A stretch of DNA of 64,000 nucleotides from Neoechinorhynchus agilis (Eukaryota > Acanthocephala), in the NCBI GenBank assembly GCA_051530055.1, contig CM121341.1, forward strand, positions 9,734,001 through 9,798,000, in the 5' to 3' direction. The notes beneath the pieces are model-generated. The model saw nothing but the letters and a program-made list of their open reading frames with translations. It ran no database searches and was not told where the DNA came from. How positions within the stretch are numbered: position 1 is the first letter of the stretch; the number at the start of each line of letters is the position of its first letter. Positions 22,171-33,939 of the stretch are shown here, in pieces. The position numbers and the translations under genes were made by a program.

Positions 22171-24026
22171 CCTTTAGTTTCAGATTATCGCAACCATGTG
22201 AGCCGAACTCGATTGGCAGTAGTTTCTACTGCAGGATTGAATGCTTGGCCCAGCGCTCACCCAGTAGCTTCTATTGGTAACTTTAGTTTTCGAAAAACTA
22301 CTTTAAACAATAACTTGTAGGTGATTTGAAAATATTTCACCCGAGTGTGCCAAGAATCAGTTTTGTTCATTCAACGCATTCATAGATTTTCAAACTGATC
22401 AATCAATTCAAACCTTAACGTGTTCGCTTTTATAAATTATTGGTGAACTAGGATCACCCAAGTAAAAGTCTTGTGTTTAGTAATCTTGATTTTAAATCAG
22501 AACCGAATGGAGCTTTCTCAAATTCCATTATTTCAGCCTCAAAGACAATAGCAGATGGAAAACATGAAGATGTAACAGCGATGGAGTTCGCTGGTAAGGA
22601 AATAGACTGCCAAAATAACCATAAAGATGCATTCGGAGAAACGGAAATTCAGAGACGGCGACTTATGCATTCATTCCATAGATCTTATTTCAAGCGGATA
22701 TATCAATTAACGTTGTGGGAAATTTAGTTGCTAGTTGCTGTCATCTCTCACTGTCTCCATCTATGACCATGTATTTTTTAAGCCATGTTCTTTTAACAAA
22801 TTCGGAAATCGGAATTCCTGTTCTAAAGTATTGAAATCTGAGAAGATGATAATGTTTTCGAAAAATGCGTAAAATTAACCTTTCTTAAAGATTCATCTTA
22901 ACGCCAATTGATATTTTCGTTTTGCGCCCATAGCTCTCATCATAAACATCGGTATCTTAGTTTAAATAGAAAACGTTTGCATGATCTCACATTTCTAGCG
23001 TAAATCCAAAAGTTGTAATATTATTCCACATAAAAGACCATGTTAATTAAGCTAAATATTGAGTTGCTTATTGCTTCATTCTAAAACTTCGACCAAAGAT
23101 TTTTAAAAAAATTATTATAGCAGTATTAAAAAATTTATAAAGAGGTTATTGAATCGAAAAATTAGGCAGCGCTTCTAAACAAATATTATTTTAATCAGAT
23201 CCTCATAAATTCCTAACAGGCTTTGAATGCTGCGATTGAGTTTATTCACAAAATCTTATCTCCTTTAAATTTTGTAATTGCATTTTTCTAAACTCAAGGG
23301 GTTTGTTATCCACTAAGGCGTCACCCAAACCCAAGAAAACGAATATTAAAACTTTTGGAAGGAAAAATACCCGTAGGATTATATAGATCGGAGAAATCAA
23401 ATACCCTGATCCAGTGTAAGAAATATTATACGCATTGTTCCACTAACTAATCAGTAGAGTTGTTCACGCTGATACTCTTAAAGGGCCAATTTTGTTCCTT
23501 ACTTTCCATTTTTTATCTTAGATTTGATTTCTTTTTTCATCATCCAAACCCTTATTCGATTGCGTACACCAGCAAGCACGGATTAGTTGTAATTGAAAGC
23601 TGGCAATTCACTCGGCTTTGGGGTAAGTACCAAAATACTTTACCAAATGCTCTGCAAATGACATTTGTTTGATCGTTAATACACAAAAGCTGCTATAAAC
23701 CTGAAAGGATTGATAGTTCAAAGGTAAAGGTATAGATTAGGTAGCTGAATGGCTCAAATATAACGGCGCACGTTGGCATTTGCTGTGGAAAAAGATTTTC
23801 TTTGGCAAAGAAAAGAACTTTGCGGCGAGAAGGCAGCCCATTACTACTTTTTCAATACCCCAATCCTGTTTCAATCGCAATCGGCTCTTCTGGAAACCAG
23901 AACTCTCAAACGACTTAACTGCGCTCCAGATTCACCCGGCGGTTAAATTGATTTCGCTAACGCGATTTATTCATCATATTCCGTATTCCCGTGCTTTTGG
24001 AGTGTAACGAAGAAATACTGAGGGTG
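22171..24026. other. AT-rich intergenic sequence
   Basis: No gene can be supported. An open frame at 22,473-22,727 lacks an ATG and has no recognisable motif; it could be an isolated exon. Otherwise only low-complexity AT-rich DNA was seen. Confidence 0.3.
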
Positions 24027-26382
24027 ATGTACCTTCTCTTCTTAATTTCAACTCGATTGGTCATTGGACAATGGAAAAATTTAACACCAATCGTTAACAC
24101 AACCTCTGGGCGTATTCGAGGACAAGTGAGGGAACTGAATACAATATCATTTAGTTTAAACGAGTCTCTTGAGAACAAGAGATTGGTGGTTTATCAATAT
24201 ACTGGAATAAGGTATGGGCGAATAAATCCGCGATATGGAAGATTCATGCCTGCCATGCCTGAGTCATATTCCGAGCAACTTATCATGGCAACGGAAACAG
24301 CAAGGTCTTGCTGGCAACCAGTTGATCAAAACTTTAATAGATTTCACGGAGTCGAAATGTGGAATGCTGTTGAAAGTGAAATGGAAGAAGATTGCCTCCA
24401 TTTGAATATTTTTACGCCATCGGGACGGAAAAATGACCTTTATCCAGTTGTCGTTTGGGTCTTCGGAGGATTTTTCAATACGGGATCAATCAGTCTTAAA
24501 GTGTACGATGGTGCCTACTTAGCAGGTCTTAATGATCTTGTCGTGGTAAGTATAAATTATCGATTATTGACGAATATGGTGTATTTGGGTAAATTCTGAA
24601 ATCACCATATTCTCAGAAGGACCTTTTGGTTTTCTGTATCTTGATTCAAATCGAGCTCCGGGGAATACTGGTCTAAATGATCAGTTACTAGCCTTTCAAT
24701 GGATTCATGATAACATTTACCAGTTTGGTGGAGACCGAACTCAAATAACGCTGATGGGCGAGAGCGCAGGCGCTATGAGCATATCTTATCATTTGCAAGC
24801 TCAAAAAAGTTGGCCCTACTTTCAAAGAGTGATTCTACAAAGTGGGAATTTCTTCACCCCTCAAGCCTTTTCATCTCCATCTAAAGCACTTGAACAATCT
24901 CTTGAACTGGCTTTTGCAGTCGGTTGCCAATATGATGAAATCGACAACATTATTGAATGCCTTCACCATGTCCCTCCAAAAAAATTGGTCGGAGAAATGG
25001 GTAACCTTAAATGTGACAATCTTCTATGCATGCCATTTGTACCGACTCAAGAGTGTTCAAATGGGCCGCTCATACAGACGGACCCACGAACATCAAAGTC
25101 AAAGGAGATAAGACCAGAAGTTGAAATCATGATGGGTACCAATAATAACGAAGCTTCAGCCTTTCTGGTTTATGCTCTCAATTTCTTTTATAAACTTGAA
25201 AATATTAGTTTTCATTTATTTGACTATCGACCTCGATCTATGAGCAAGGAAGCTTTTAAGAAATTTATGAAGTTCCTCGTTTCATTAAATGACGACAACG
25301 GCGATGCGATTGATTTTTATTGCCAGAATATAGCTTTGGATGGAAAGAGCACAATGAGGCGATACTCATATTTTGATCGAATCGAACACTGTGTAGCGGA
25401 CTATCTAATCAACTGCCCGACTAGACGACTAATGGATTATTTATGCTAGTAGTGGTTAACAGAAGCAAAACGAAGGCAGTGGGTGGTTTTGTGTAGATTG
25501 GACATCTCAGAAATAGGAGGGGTTTTCTTAGACCTTTAGAGAGCAAGTACGACACCGAAGTGATCAAAAATCGGAATATGTCAATGCTACACATCGTTTT
25601 CTTACAAATGCGATGCTTAGTCGAAATAATATACCTTTCCTTGGTAACGGCAATTCTTAGCTTTTCCCTTAAGGTTGCTAATTATTTACTCCCAGCTCAG
25701 GAACGTATTTTCGAATCGACCAATGGGATTAAATGTTACGTAGAGTATTGTTCACAGTACGATTTCTTTTATTTATGCCACATTTAGGATTTAAAAATAG
25801 CAAGAAGATCGTTCGAACTTAAAAAATGTAAATTGAAAAGTTGTTCAAAAATTCACCCAAAATAAAAAAATTCCGTCGATCTATTTTTGGCATAAATCGT
25901 TTTATCCTTAAAATCAACATTTTATCGCTGACCACTGTACTGGCCAAACGACATCCAAGAACGTTCCTGTCTATATGTATGCATTCGACTACCGCTCGTT
26001 CCAAGGAAATCCTTGGCCTCATTGGATGGGAATAATTCATGGTTACGAAATTGAATTTGTATTTGGGAAATATCTGGATGCAAATCGCAAGTCCGATGTT
26101 GATGACATATTGGTAACCAATCGTTTAATGCGCTATTACGTTAACTTTTTTCGATCTGGGTAAGTTTATAACGAATGTAGTAAAAAATGCATCATTTGAT
26201 TTTTCAGTAATCCGAATGCGCAGAATCGGACGGAAAATGAGTTGTTAAAATGGCCTCGTTGGGCTGATAATTTCGAGTATTTAAAAATAAACAAGGGGCT
26301 GAGTATTGAAAAAGATTTTAAGCCCACTGAGTGCTTCTGGTGGAACAACATCTTTGATGCTATTAGGATCAAGAGAGGTTAG
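24027..26382 (+). CDS. Cholinesterase-type carboxylesterase (COesterase family), possibly decaying
   Basis: Family members are alpha/beta-hydrolases that cleave carboxylic esters. The start at 24,027 gives a signal peptide (MYLLFLISTRLVIG), so the product is secreted. Visible features are the disulfide pair SCWQ / EEDCLHLN, the oxyanion-hole FGGFFNTGS, the nucleophile elbow GESAGAMS (near 24,757), the acid region MMGTNNNEASAF, and the histidine in MGIIHGYEIEF. All three catalytic residues are therefore present. Exons are 24,027-24,588, 24,617-about 25,446, 25,960-26,159 and 26,208-26,382. The last intron (48 bp) is clean. The first would be only 28 bp and leaves about seven extra residues after NYRL. 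At 25,447 two stops interrupt the frame, while ASSG, expected here, reads in another frame. It is either a mis-sequenced gene or a young pseudogene. Confidence 0.75.
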
Positions 26383-27139
26383 AATGAAGTAGGGGAGGGT
26401 TCGGTCGATTCATTAATCAATATATCCAGAAAAACCAGAGGGTAATAACCGAACACGAACGGGATGTTTAAATAATCTAGCTAACAAGATTTGGATTTCT
26501 TTCAAATGCCTGGCGATCACAGTGTATATTGTTATTGTTTTATGATCCTAAAATCAGATAGAATAAATCGTATCTATTTTCTCGATCGACAGTAAGCGGA
26601 TAAAAGAAATTTTAATACATGGCATATTTCGATCCAAATTGAATTTGTTAAAGCCATGAAGTCTATTCTGAATCATTTAGCATCGACATTTAGACTTTTT
26701 GAATATCAAAGCGCTCAAAGTTCCGATATGAACGGCGAAACATCTTTATCCTCCATTGCAACCTCGGGTTTCAGTATTCTTCGAGTAAAATAGTTGGCTG
26801 TGTCCCAAATTGAACCAGAAAAAGGCCTTGTAGTTTATTCACGATCAACATTTTCACGCGTTCGTCTTCGGGAGAAAAAATATTTCCTTTCATTGTACGA
26901 GAAAGCTTTCAAACAATGACAAACCCTGAGGAAATGTCGGAATTATCCGACGTGAAATATCGGGGAAACAAATAAGTAAATTTAAATCTGGAGTGGCAAA
27001 ACTACCAAAAGAAAGTATTTGTCTATTTTTCTCATGAAGAGAAAAGGAGCGGAAGACTTAAAAAGGGATTCGTCCAATGTGGATCTAATTATCAATTAAG
27101 TCCGCAAAAACGTTTTCATTTCGTTTCAGATTGGTGCCG
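26383..27139. other. Intergenic region upstream of PUS10
   Basis: No coding sequence was recognised. A TTTCAG just before 27,131 could be the acceptor of an intron in the PUS10 5' UTR. Confidence 0.35.
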
Positions 27140-29448
27140 ATGATAAAATCAATTATCGAAACAATTGAACGTCGAGTTTGTGCCAAATGCACAAATCTGC
27201 TAAGTGGCACTTTCAAAATGGGTCCACTGAAACAACCCAGTCAGCAGCCTGCGTGTTTCCTTTGCCTCGGATTGCTTGATCCGATTGTTCAGAAGAGATT
27301 CGAGCAGCAATTGGTTGATAGCCTGCAAAAATTTTCATCTCCGACCTTCAATCTAAGCCTTCGTCTTTGTTTCTACACGAGATTTCGGGAGTCTCTTTTG
27401 GAAAGGTGCTTCTTAGAAGCGTTTCCCGATTCGGTTGCGCCTCAAATTGTGGGGATGGTCAAAACTGCATTTAAAGATATTTATCTCGACGTAATAGCAA
27501 AAAAATTGAATTCGCGAGTTGATCATAAGGTCCGCGAGTATTCCATATGACTAAAAACTCATTTTGAGATATAGTCGAAATTTATTGTGGTTATTAAAGG
27601 AAAATGTCAAATCAAGGAAAACGATATGAAGGAATTGTAAGTTATTTCCATTAATTTGATGGATTATTTTCTCGGTTTCAGGTTTTCTATTTACAAAAAT
27701 AAAATGAAAAAGGTTACCAATCGAACATCGGTGTGTGAGAATAAAACGAAAAATTTAGAATCTTAAATTCAAAACTGATGAAGTAGAAAGCATTTCAGCT
27801 GGAGAAATAGAAAAGATTTTATCGGATTGTAGTGAAAGTGAATTAATTAGGTACTTATTACCTAATCAATAAGTTCGAATAACGCTATAAACATAGATTT
27901 ATTCAAGAACAAGTTGTCGACCATTCGGATTTCAGTATGGAGTTTCAAACGCCGCCAGTTTTTATTGCTGGTAAGTTCTTGAATTCGTTTTGCCTTAACC
28001 ACAAAATGCTGCTGTAAAGGTCGATACTTAAAACTGTGTCGGACAATTCCACAAACTCCGTGGTTCGATAAAAAATCGAGAATTGTTGAGTGTTCAGTGC
28101 AAGAAATTATTACGGCCCCAATAAAAGAAATACTTGACCATAAAGGTAAAAATGTGTTTCCTTGTTGAATTACTTTTTCCTGTATTATAAACTTAGTTTC
28201 TCTTCAAGAGAAAAAACTGAATTACTCCCCTCTTTTTGTTATAGAAATGATATCTAAAATTTAAATCCTTTTTCATATTTCATCATATGTATTTTTTCTT
28301 TTGCAGTTGATAGCTGTTAAAGGTTCAAGATTGTGATAGCTTCATTTTTATTTTTAATTAGAGTGAGAGATTCCTACACTGAACCAACTCACTATTCTTA
28401 AAAGCGAATGGAGAGATCAGTTAAGTGAGCTACTAATCAAAAGCGCATATTTCTCGACCTTCAGAGTATCCGCGAACATCCCACTAAATTTAGACATTTC
28501 ATTCCTCTCCTCGGGAAGAGAAGACAGCGACGTTCTCATGCTTGGAAAAGGTAATTAAGCCTTAAAAATAATTTCTCATTAGATGAGTTTCAGGTCGCCC
28601 ATTTGTTCTTACCTTAAATAACATTCTGAATTCCAATTTACCGCATGCGTTGGAACTTCAAAAGGTATAATACATTTCTGATTATTTTCAATACATTCTC
28701 CTTGTAGTCTATAAATGCCTCAACGAATCTTATAAAAGTTCGCGATCTTCAGTACAAAGAAGAGAGGTACTCTTTTACGCATAAATATGGTAAAATCTTT
28801 TCCTGGTTATTAAAAGTGAGGATTCATTGAGACGGATGAAAGAGGGAGAAATGTCTAAGATGAAGCTCTACACTGCTTATTGCTTATGCCGGTCGTCAGC
28901 GATCACAGAAGCGGATTTCGACTTGATGAATTCTATTCAGAATCTCAAAATAATACAGAGGACTCCTTTGCGTGTCTTACATCGGTACTTTAACCTTTGC
29001 TATGGCATAAAATGCAATATCTTTGCACAACTTCGATCAGGCGATCTTTAGTTGATCGAACACGCCAAATTTATTCGATGAATGCGGAAAAGCTAACAGA
29101 TAATTGTTTTATCCTGAGGTTAAAGACTCAAGCAGGAACGTAAGTAGATCTCTCGAATGTTAAAAACATTCATAATAAGCAGTCTGTGATAAGGTATATA
29201 AAAGAGTTTATTCATAGTGATATCGGGCGAACGGAGCCTTCCTTATCTTCTTTACTCGATAAGTCCATTGACATCATGTTTCTTGATGTTGATGTTAGTT
29301 AAATGCAACTCGATCGCACATAATCGCTATAAATCCCTAGGCTGTAGAATTTTCTTTTCCTGAATATACGGATGCTGATGATTTATTCAGTGAAGAGTGT
29401 AAAAAGTTGAGAAAAGAGACTATCAATAAACTGTTGTCATGTTTGTGA
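27140..29448 (+). CDS. PUS10: tRNA pseudouridine synthase Pus10, 13 exons
   Basis: Family Pus10 converts uridines 54 and 55 of tRNA to pseudouridine. The model is join(27140..27529, 27575..27636, 27682..27712, 27759..27850, 27897..27970, 28020..28145, 28368..28550, 28594..28664, 28708..28766, 28817..28984, 29041..29139, 29195..29293, 29341..29448). It encodes about 520 aa, close to human PUS10 (529); exon 12 has a one-base bookkeeping uncertainty. The N-terminal zinc-binding pairs CAKC and CFLCLG are present. IPQTPWFDKKSR and LSSGREDSDVLMLGKGRPF surround the catalytic aspartate. RRMKEGEMSK, RTPLRVLHRR, LRLKTQAGTYIKEF and DIGRTEPS continue the catalytic domain. Eleven introns are 43-56 bp and one is 222 bp. 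For intron 3, a 46-bp choice fits better than a 28-bp alternative. It is the best-preserved gene in the window. Confidence 0.9.
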
Positions 29449-30484
29449 AATGATTTTTAATAGAACGAGCCCTTTGGAACTTTGTGACACTCCTGGGGAT
29501 GATCGTGGATTGGAAAAGATACTACATGTTTATGACGTAAAAATTAAAGGAATTTATTAAATCAAATATTTCGGCATAGTAAAATTCACACTGTACATAG
29601 ATTCAGTTTAAAGTCCCCCTTATTCCCCAGTTTACTATTTCAACTTAAATATAACCCCCATTATAACGCACGATCCCATTCGGATTCACATCGTGCCCAA
29701 ATAGTGGCTTAATGAATTTGGATTAAAGATGCTAATTTCTTAAAATACACAAAAATCATTCTTACACGAAAACAATTTCTTGATTTTTCACACCGTACTT
29801 TAAAAACCTGCATTTTGCTTATAACATTTCGAGAACTGCAAATCACGACCGAGGGCGATCTTATGACTTTGTTTCAGGTTTGATTGCCGATCAGCTATGA
29901 AATTGTCATTCAATTCCATAAACGCAGATATAAATTGGTGTTGCCTGAGCTAAACTGTCATTTTCTTAAAAGATAAACCTGAGGTTTGTACTTAAACTTC
30001 TACAAAATATTAAAAGTTATACCGGTGGCATTTATATTCAAGGTTTGGGCCGATATTATGAAAAGTAAATACCTTAATAGTGAAAATGACAATTGCTTAA
30101 TACTGATTGCTTTTTGTACGAGCAACGAGAAGGCCAATTCGCAATAAGATTTCATCGAACGTTCTATAGTCCTTACGGTACTCACTTTTTTGTGAAGAAA
30201 GCTTTCTATTTTTGTTTCAAAATGTAAATGTTCGCATTGCCGCTTGCAATTCAATAATGAAGTATTTTCGACTACAAAGAATGTTCTTGAACTCTAAAAA
30301 AATAGATATATAAATACGTGCTGATTTTAGACCAATTCTCGGCTAATTATGAAGTTTTGTGCGTGGACAACTTGAGATCGTGCGAATATTGCGGTTGATC
30401 TTTATTAATAAACAATCTTTAACACAACCATCAAATACATTAGCAGAAGTTTGTACTCGTACAGTCTCATTTCGATCGTTTGAA
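29449..30484. other. Intergenic region between PUS10 and the coiled-coil gene
   Basis: A 36-codon ORF (29,451-29,561, plus) and an 84-codon frame (30,000-30,254, minus) are open but show no motif and are probably chance. The two flanking genes converge on this region. Confidence 0.35.
30401..30406 (-). terminator. Poly(A) signal for the coiled-coil gene
   Basis: TTTATT on the plus strand is AATAAA on the minus strand, about 80 bp past the stop codon. Confidence 0.45.
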
Positions 30485-31363
30485 TCAGTGGAATTTCAGA
30501 GGAAATGCACCTGAGATTCTATGAATTATAGAGCGTATCCTGAGGAAAATATTTTGGCCGAGTCTCGCTGTTTGGTATTTGCAAGCACGATAATATGTTT
30601 GGAATGATGGTTTGTTTGATCCAGGAAATAACCACTGAACAGCATTTTCGATGAAGCTCTTGCACTTAATGGCAGTTGCCGATACAACCATCGACCGTTC
30701 TTTGTATCTTATCTCCATCTCGAGATCTTGACTCGTCTCGTGCATAAAATTTGATAGCTGGTCATTTTCAGTTTGAATCGCATGGTACGGAACCTTCATC
30801 GAAGTATAAGTCTTTTCGAATTCCTTGATCCAAGTATTTAGGAGATCAATCTGACGATCTTTTCTAGCCAACATTCGTTCAACTTCACCAGTATGTACAT
30901 TCAAGTCATCGATTTCCACTTCAAGTTGCTGAGTCTGATTTTTTTCCTTCGTGAGCAATTCTCTCAAGTTATTATTTAAAACTTCCATGTCATCGATTTC
31001 ATTTTTAAGCTTTGATAACATCACTGTAACTCGAGATTTTGTTTCGCGAGCCTTATTTTTACACTTGTTTTTATTTTCCTCCACGCGTTGTTCCATCATT
31101 GTACGATATTTACGCAAATTCAGTCTAATTTGATTTATTTCATCTTTTACGATTTCGTCTTTATTCCGATATATTTCCAACTCTTTCTGACACTTCACAA
31201 TATCCGTTTGTAAATCTATAATAAGTTCAGTTATTGGTTGTCTTTCTAACTCGCTGTGAGTTTCCGCTATTTGACTCTCTGATAATGAATTGATCATTGG
31301 ACTATCAAGCACAGGTTCGTCTTCGATTTCAATCGTTTGTTCAACTTGCTTTGGATTGCTCAT
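30485..31363 (-). CDS. Coiled-coil protein of unknown function (292 aa)
   Basis: A single-exon gene with a good start at 31,363. Residues 1-45 are acidic and unstructured (EQTIEIEDEPVLDSP). Residues about 45-220 have the heptad pattern and charge of a long parallel coiled coil, with blocks such as IDLQTDIVKCQKELEIYRNK and KLKNEIDDMEVLNNNLREL. The C-terminal 60 residues are basic and hydrophobic, including AVQWLFPGSNKPSFQTYYRA. No signal peptide or membrane span was seen. Such proteins often act in the cytoskeleton or cilia, which would fit an organism with DNAAF1, but this is speculation. I do not recognise the family. Confidence 0.65.
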   Translation of the reverse strand: MSNPKQVEQTIEIEDEPVLDSPMINSLSESQIAETHSELERQPITELIIDLQTDIVKCQKELEIYRNKDEIVKDEINQIRLNLRKYRTMMEQRVEENKNKCKNKARETKSRVTVMLSKLKNEIDDMEVLNNNLRELLTKEKNQTQQLEVEIDDLNVHTGEVERMLARKDRQIDLLNTWIKEFEKTYTSMKVPYHAIQTENDQLSNFMHETSQDLEMEIRYKERSMVVSATAIKCKSFIENAVQWLFPGSNKPSFQTYYRACKYQTARLGQNIFLRIRSIIHRISGAFPLKFH

Positions 31364-31379
31364 TTCGCTTTATTGTTGT

Positions 31380-32346
31380 ACGTTTTTTTAACACACTAAG
31401 CGTGCTGAATCGGATTGGCCATATCAGAGTTCTAGTGAAATTTGGTAAATAAATTACTGGTTATTATGCCCTAACGAGCGTGCTTTTGAAAGCAAGTGAA
31501 AATCGATTTTATGGATATTTTCGTAAACATATTTTGCAATAGGTTAGGCGTGTGAGTTACTTTAAAACATAATTGAAATCTTCTTCTAAACAACAAAGAA
31601 GCATATTATTGCAATGCTGTCAAAAAATCTCGAGTGCAGACTTTAGTGATATATTCCCCTACCAATTGTATTTTGAGCAATTAAATCTCTCTAAGAAATT
31701 TTACCATGATAAGTTGCTTTTTTAGCAGTTGTTTCGACTGAGAAAAATAATTGTCTATATTCCGTTTGTATTTTAGTAAAATTATAATGTCGATTATTAC
31801 ATTTTGTTCCATGTTACAAAAATATTTGCTTGTATTACCACTGGTTTTTAATTTTTTCTTTTTAAGAAGTCAAAATACCGCGAGTGCTGACTATTTTTTG
31901 ATTGCTTTATCAATTGTTCTTTAATTGGAAAACGTTCTTTAGAAAGTTGTATATTAAGTGCCCTATCTATTTTTCTGTTTTTCGCCTTGGAAAAATCATT
32001 GTCGCTGTTCTGTTACCGTTTTTCCTTACCAATGGCCTTTTAACGGTAAAATATAAAACCGCACTGTTTTTAGCAGTGGCTTTCAATTAGAAAAATCAAT
32101 ATCTGTGTACTGTTTCCGTTTCCAATTTTGTAAATTAATCGATGGAATCGCTATTGGGAATTGAAAATAAAATTAGCCCGGACTACAATAACGACAAATA
32201 AAAGTGAGGATCTAGTTTTCGATAATGACAATGCGACGCTTTGCTCACCTCAGTCTCACTTCAATGAGCAATGAAAAACTTTTGAGTCTTAGCAAAACCT
32301 CAGAAGTTCGTTCTTAGTCGAAAAAGAATACCTAGCATCAAGCGCG
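31380..32346. other. AT-rich region upstream of the GST
   Basis: Thymine-rich repeats of related phrases (TTTTTAGCAGT, AAAAATAATTGTC, CTGTTTCCGTTT) recur between 31,720 and 32,130, suggesting degenerate local duplications. A TATA-like AAATATAAAACC lies near 32,049, and TCAGTCTCACTT, an initiator-like sequence, near 32,250. Confidence 0.35.
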
Positions 32347-33003
32347 ATGTTCCCTGAATACACCCTTTATTACTTTGATCTCGAAGGACGAGCTGAAGTT
32401 ATACGACTAATGCTTCATGCAATTGGTATACCATTCACGGACCTTAGATTTGAAACTGAAGATTGGCCTTTGAAATATAAACCCGTTATGCCATTAAACA
32501 AAGTTCCAGTTCTCAAGGTAGACGATGAAGTCCTGTGTGAAACAAGCTCGATAATTCGATTCCTCAGTAAAAAGTATAACTTGAATGGAAAAACGCGAAT
32601 TGACGCTGCACGTTGCGATGCAGTCCTTTTGATCGTTGATGAATATTTCTCAAAACTTATACAAGCTTTTCAAGTCCCACCTAATGAAAGCCCAGCAAGG
32701 CAGCAAACGTTTTACGACGAGGAAATACCGAAATCAATCGCTCTACTTGAAAAATTAGAGCAGCTCTATGGGAAAGGTGGTTACATAATCACTGACCAAT
32801 TGACTTGCGCAGATCTTTATGTCTACTACTATTTTCGAACAATTCATTCCTATTTACGCAAAGAAGCCAAAAGTGAATTTGTCTCTAGAAATAAGAGAAC
32901 GGTAGAATCGGTTCCGATTTTGAAAGAGTATTTTGCAAATCGTTGGTCAATTGAGGATGTATGGAAGATCATTGATCGGGTTTATTCGAGTTATTCTCAA
33001 TAA
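32347..33003 (+). CDS. Sigma-like cytosolic glutathione S-transferase
   Basis: An intronless ORF of 218 residues, the usual length for this enzyme, which conjugates glutathione to electrophiles or isomerises prostaglandin-like substrates in the cytosol. The N-terminal thioredoxin-like domain starts YTLYYFDLEGRAEVIRLML, the sigma-class signature with the catalytic tyrosine near residue 8. NKVPVLKVDDEVLCETSSI follows, containing the cis-proline and the glutathione-binding E-T/S-S turn. The C-terminal helical domain includes YIITDQLTCADLYVYYYF, the conserved N-capping/Asp region. The upstream TATA-like and initiator-like elements and an AATAAA overlapping the stop support an active gene. The neighbour upstream is transcribed in the opposite direction. 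Lack of introns could mean retroposition, but the frame is intact. Confidence 0.88.
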   Translation: MFPEYTLYYFDLEGRAEVIRLMLHAIGIPFTDLRFETEDWPLKYKPVMPLNKVPVLKVDDEVLCETSSIIRFLSKKYNLNGKTRIDAARCDAVLLIVDEYFSKLIQAFQVPPNESPARQQTFYDEEIPKSIALLEKLEQLYGKGGYIITDQLTCADLYVYYYFRTIHSYLRKEAKSEFVSRNKRTVESVPILKEYFANRWSIEDVWKIIDRVYSSYSQ

Positions 33004-33004
33004 A
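32999..33004 (+). terminator. Poly(A) signal at the GST stop codon
   Basis: AATAAA overlaps the TAA stop. A real cleavage signal there would give a very short 3' UTR. Confidence 0.4.
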
Positions 33005-33009
33005 TTTTG

Positions 33010-33935
33010 AGTGGATTTCATTCTGTGGTCAAGTTGTCTTAATAATTTTGGATTAGTGAAAAATATAATACTCATATCTCGAGTTCCGTTAATATGAATC
33101 GTTGTTAATAATTATTGCGACAATCAATTTTTCAATCGTTTTTATAACTTCGAGTAGCGCACTATTAGTATACACCCACAAACGCAAATGAATATTACGG
33201 TTCTTGATTGTTCTAAGAAAATTATCAGGTGAAAGAGGAGGTAATTTTTAGGGTTCTTGTAAAATATCAATCAATTTGGACGCTATGCTCTTTTGATAAT
33301 TAATATTATCATGGCTTCTCGAGAGCGTATAAATAATGACGAAGAAACATAAAATTCACTTAAGTAATTCCTAACGCTATCGCAGGATTTAGAAATTAAC
33401 ATAATCTCAGTTAAAACGTTACAATGACAATTTTGAACAAAAATCGAATGCATTATTTTTTCCATCAATTAGTAAGAAATTCATCGTTTAATCTTTAGAA
33501 GTTTTTTTTCAAAGATTTCTTACAGGATAATGTTTTCTAAACGTGCATCTTGATTAAACCGTTTTCTATTTGGTTACTTTTCTTTACATTCACCACATCT
33601 TTAGAATCAAACCTTTAGTGAAACGAGTTTCTTATTAAATGCAAAGAACTTTCACGACGTAATCCCAATATCAACTTTTAAATATGTATTTAAACCGATG
33701 AAACATGCGCATTCCGATCTTCGTTGTTCTCATCTCCCATTCGACGTCTTCGAATATTTCCGCTAAGTCCTCGTTTATAAGCCCTCACAATCACTACGCA
33801 TCCAATTAATCACTTAAGTTAATCTATACCAAGAAATATACCTCGATAGATGTGAATACTTGGACAGAATGATAAGGATTTGTCTTTAATTCGTGAAATT
33901 TAATCGAAAATTGTATTGTATGCAACGGTACTTTC
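33010..33935. other. AT-rich intergenic sequence
   Basis: No ORF, repeat or RNA gene was recognised. Confidence 0.4.
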
Positions 33936-33939
33936 CTAC

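Noticed and set aside
27731-27758. A 28-bp intron in PUS10
   Set aside because: A GT at 27,713 gives a 46-bp intron in the same phase, in line with the other introns and with the length of known Pus10 proteins; the 28-bp reading adds extra residues.
29451-29561. 36-codon ORF after PUS10
   Set aside because: It could look like an extra exon, but no in-phase splice joins it to PUS10, and exon 13 already ends like other Pus10 proteins.
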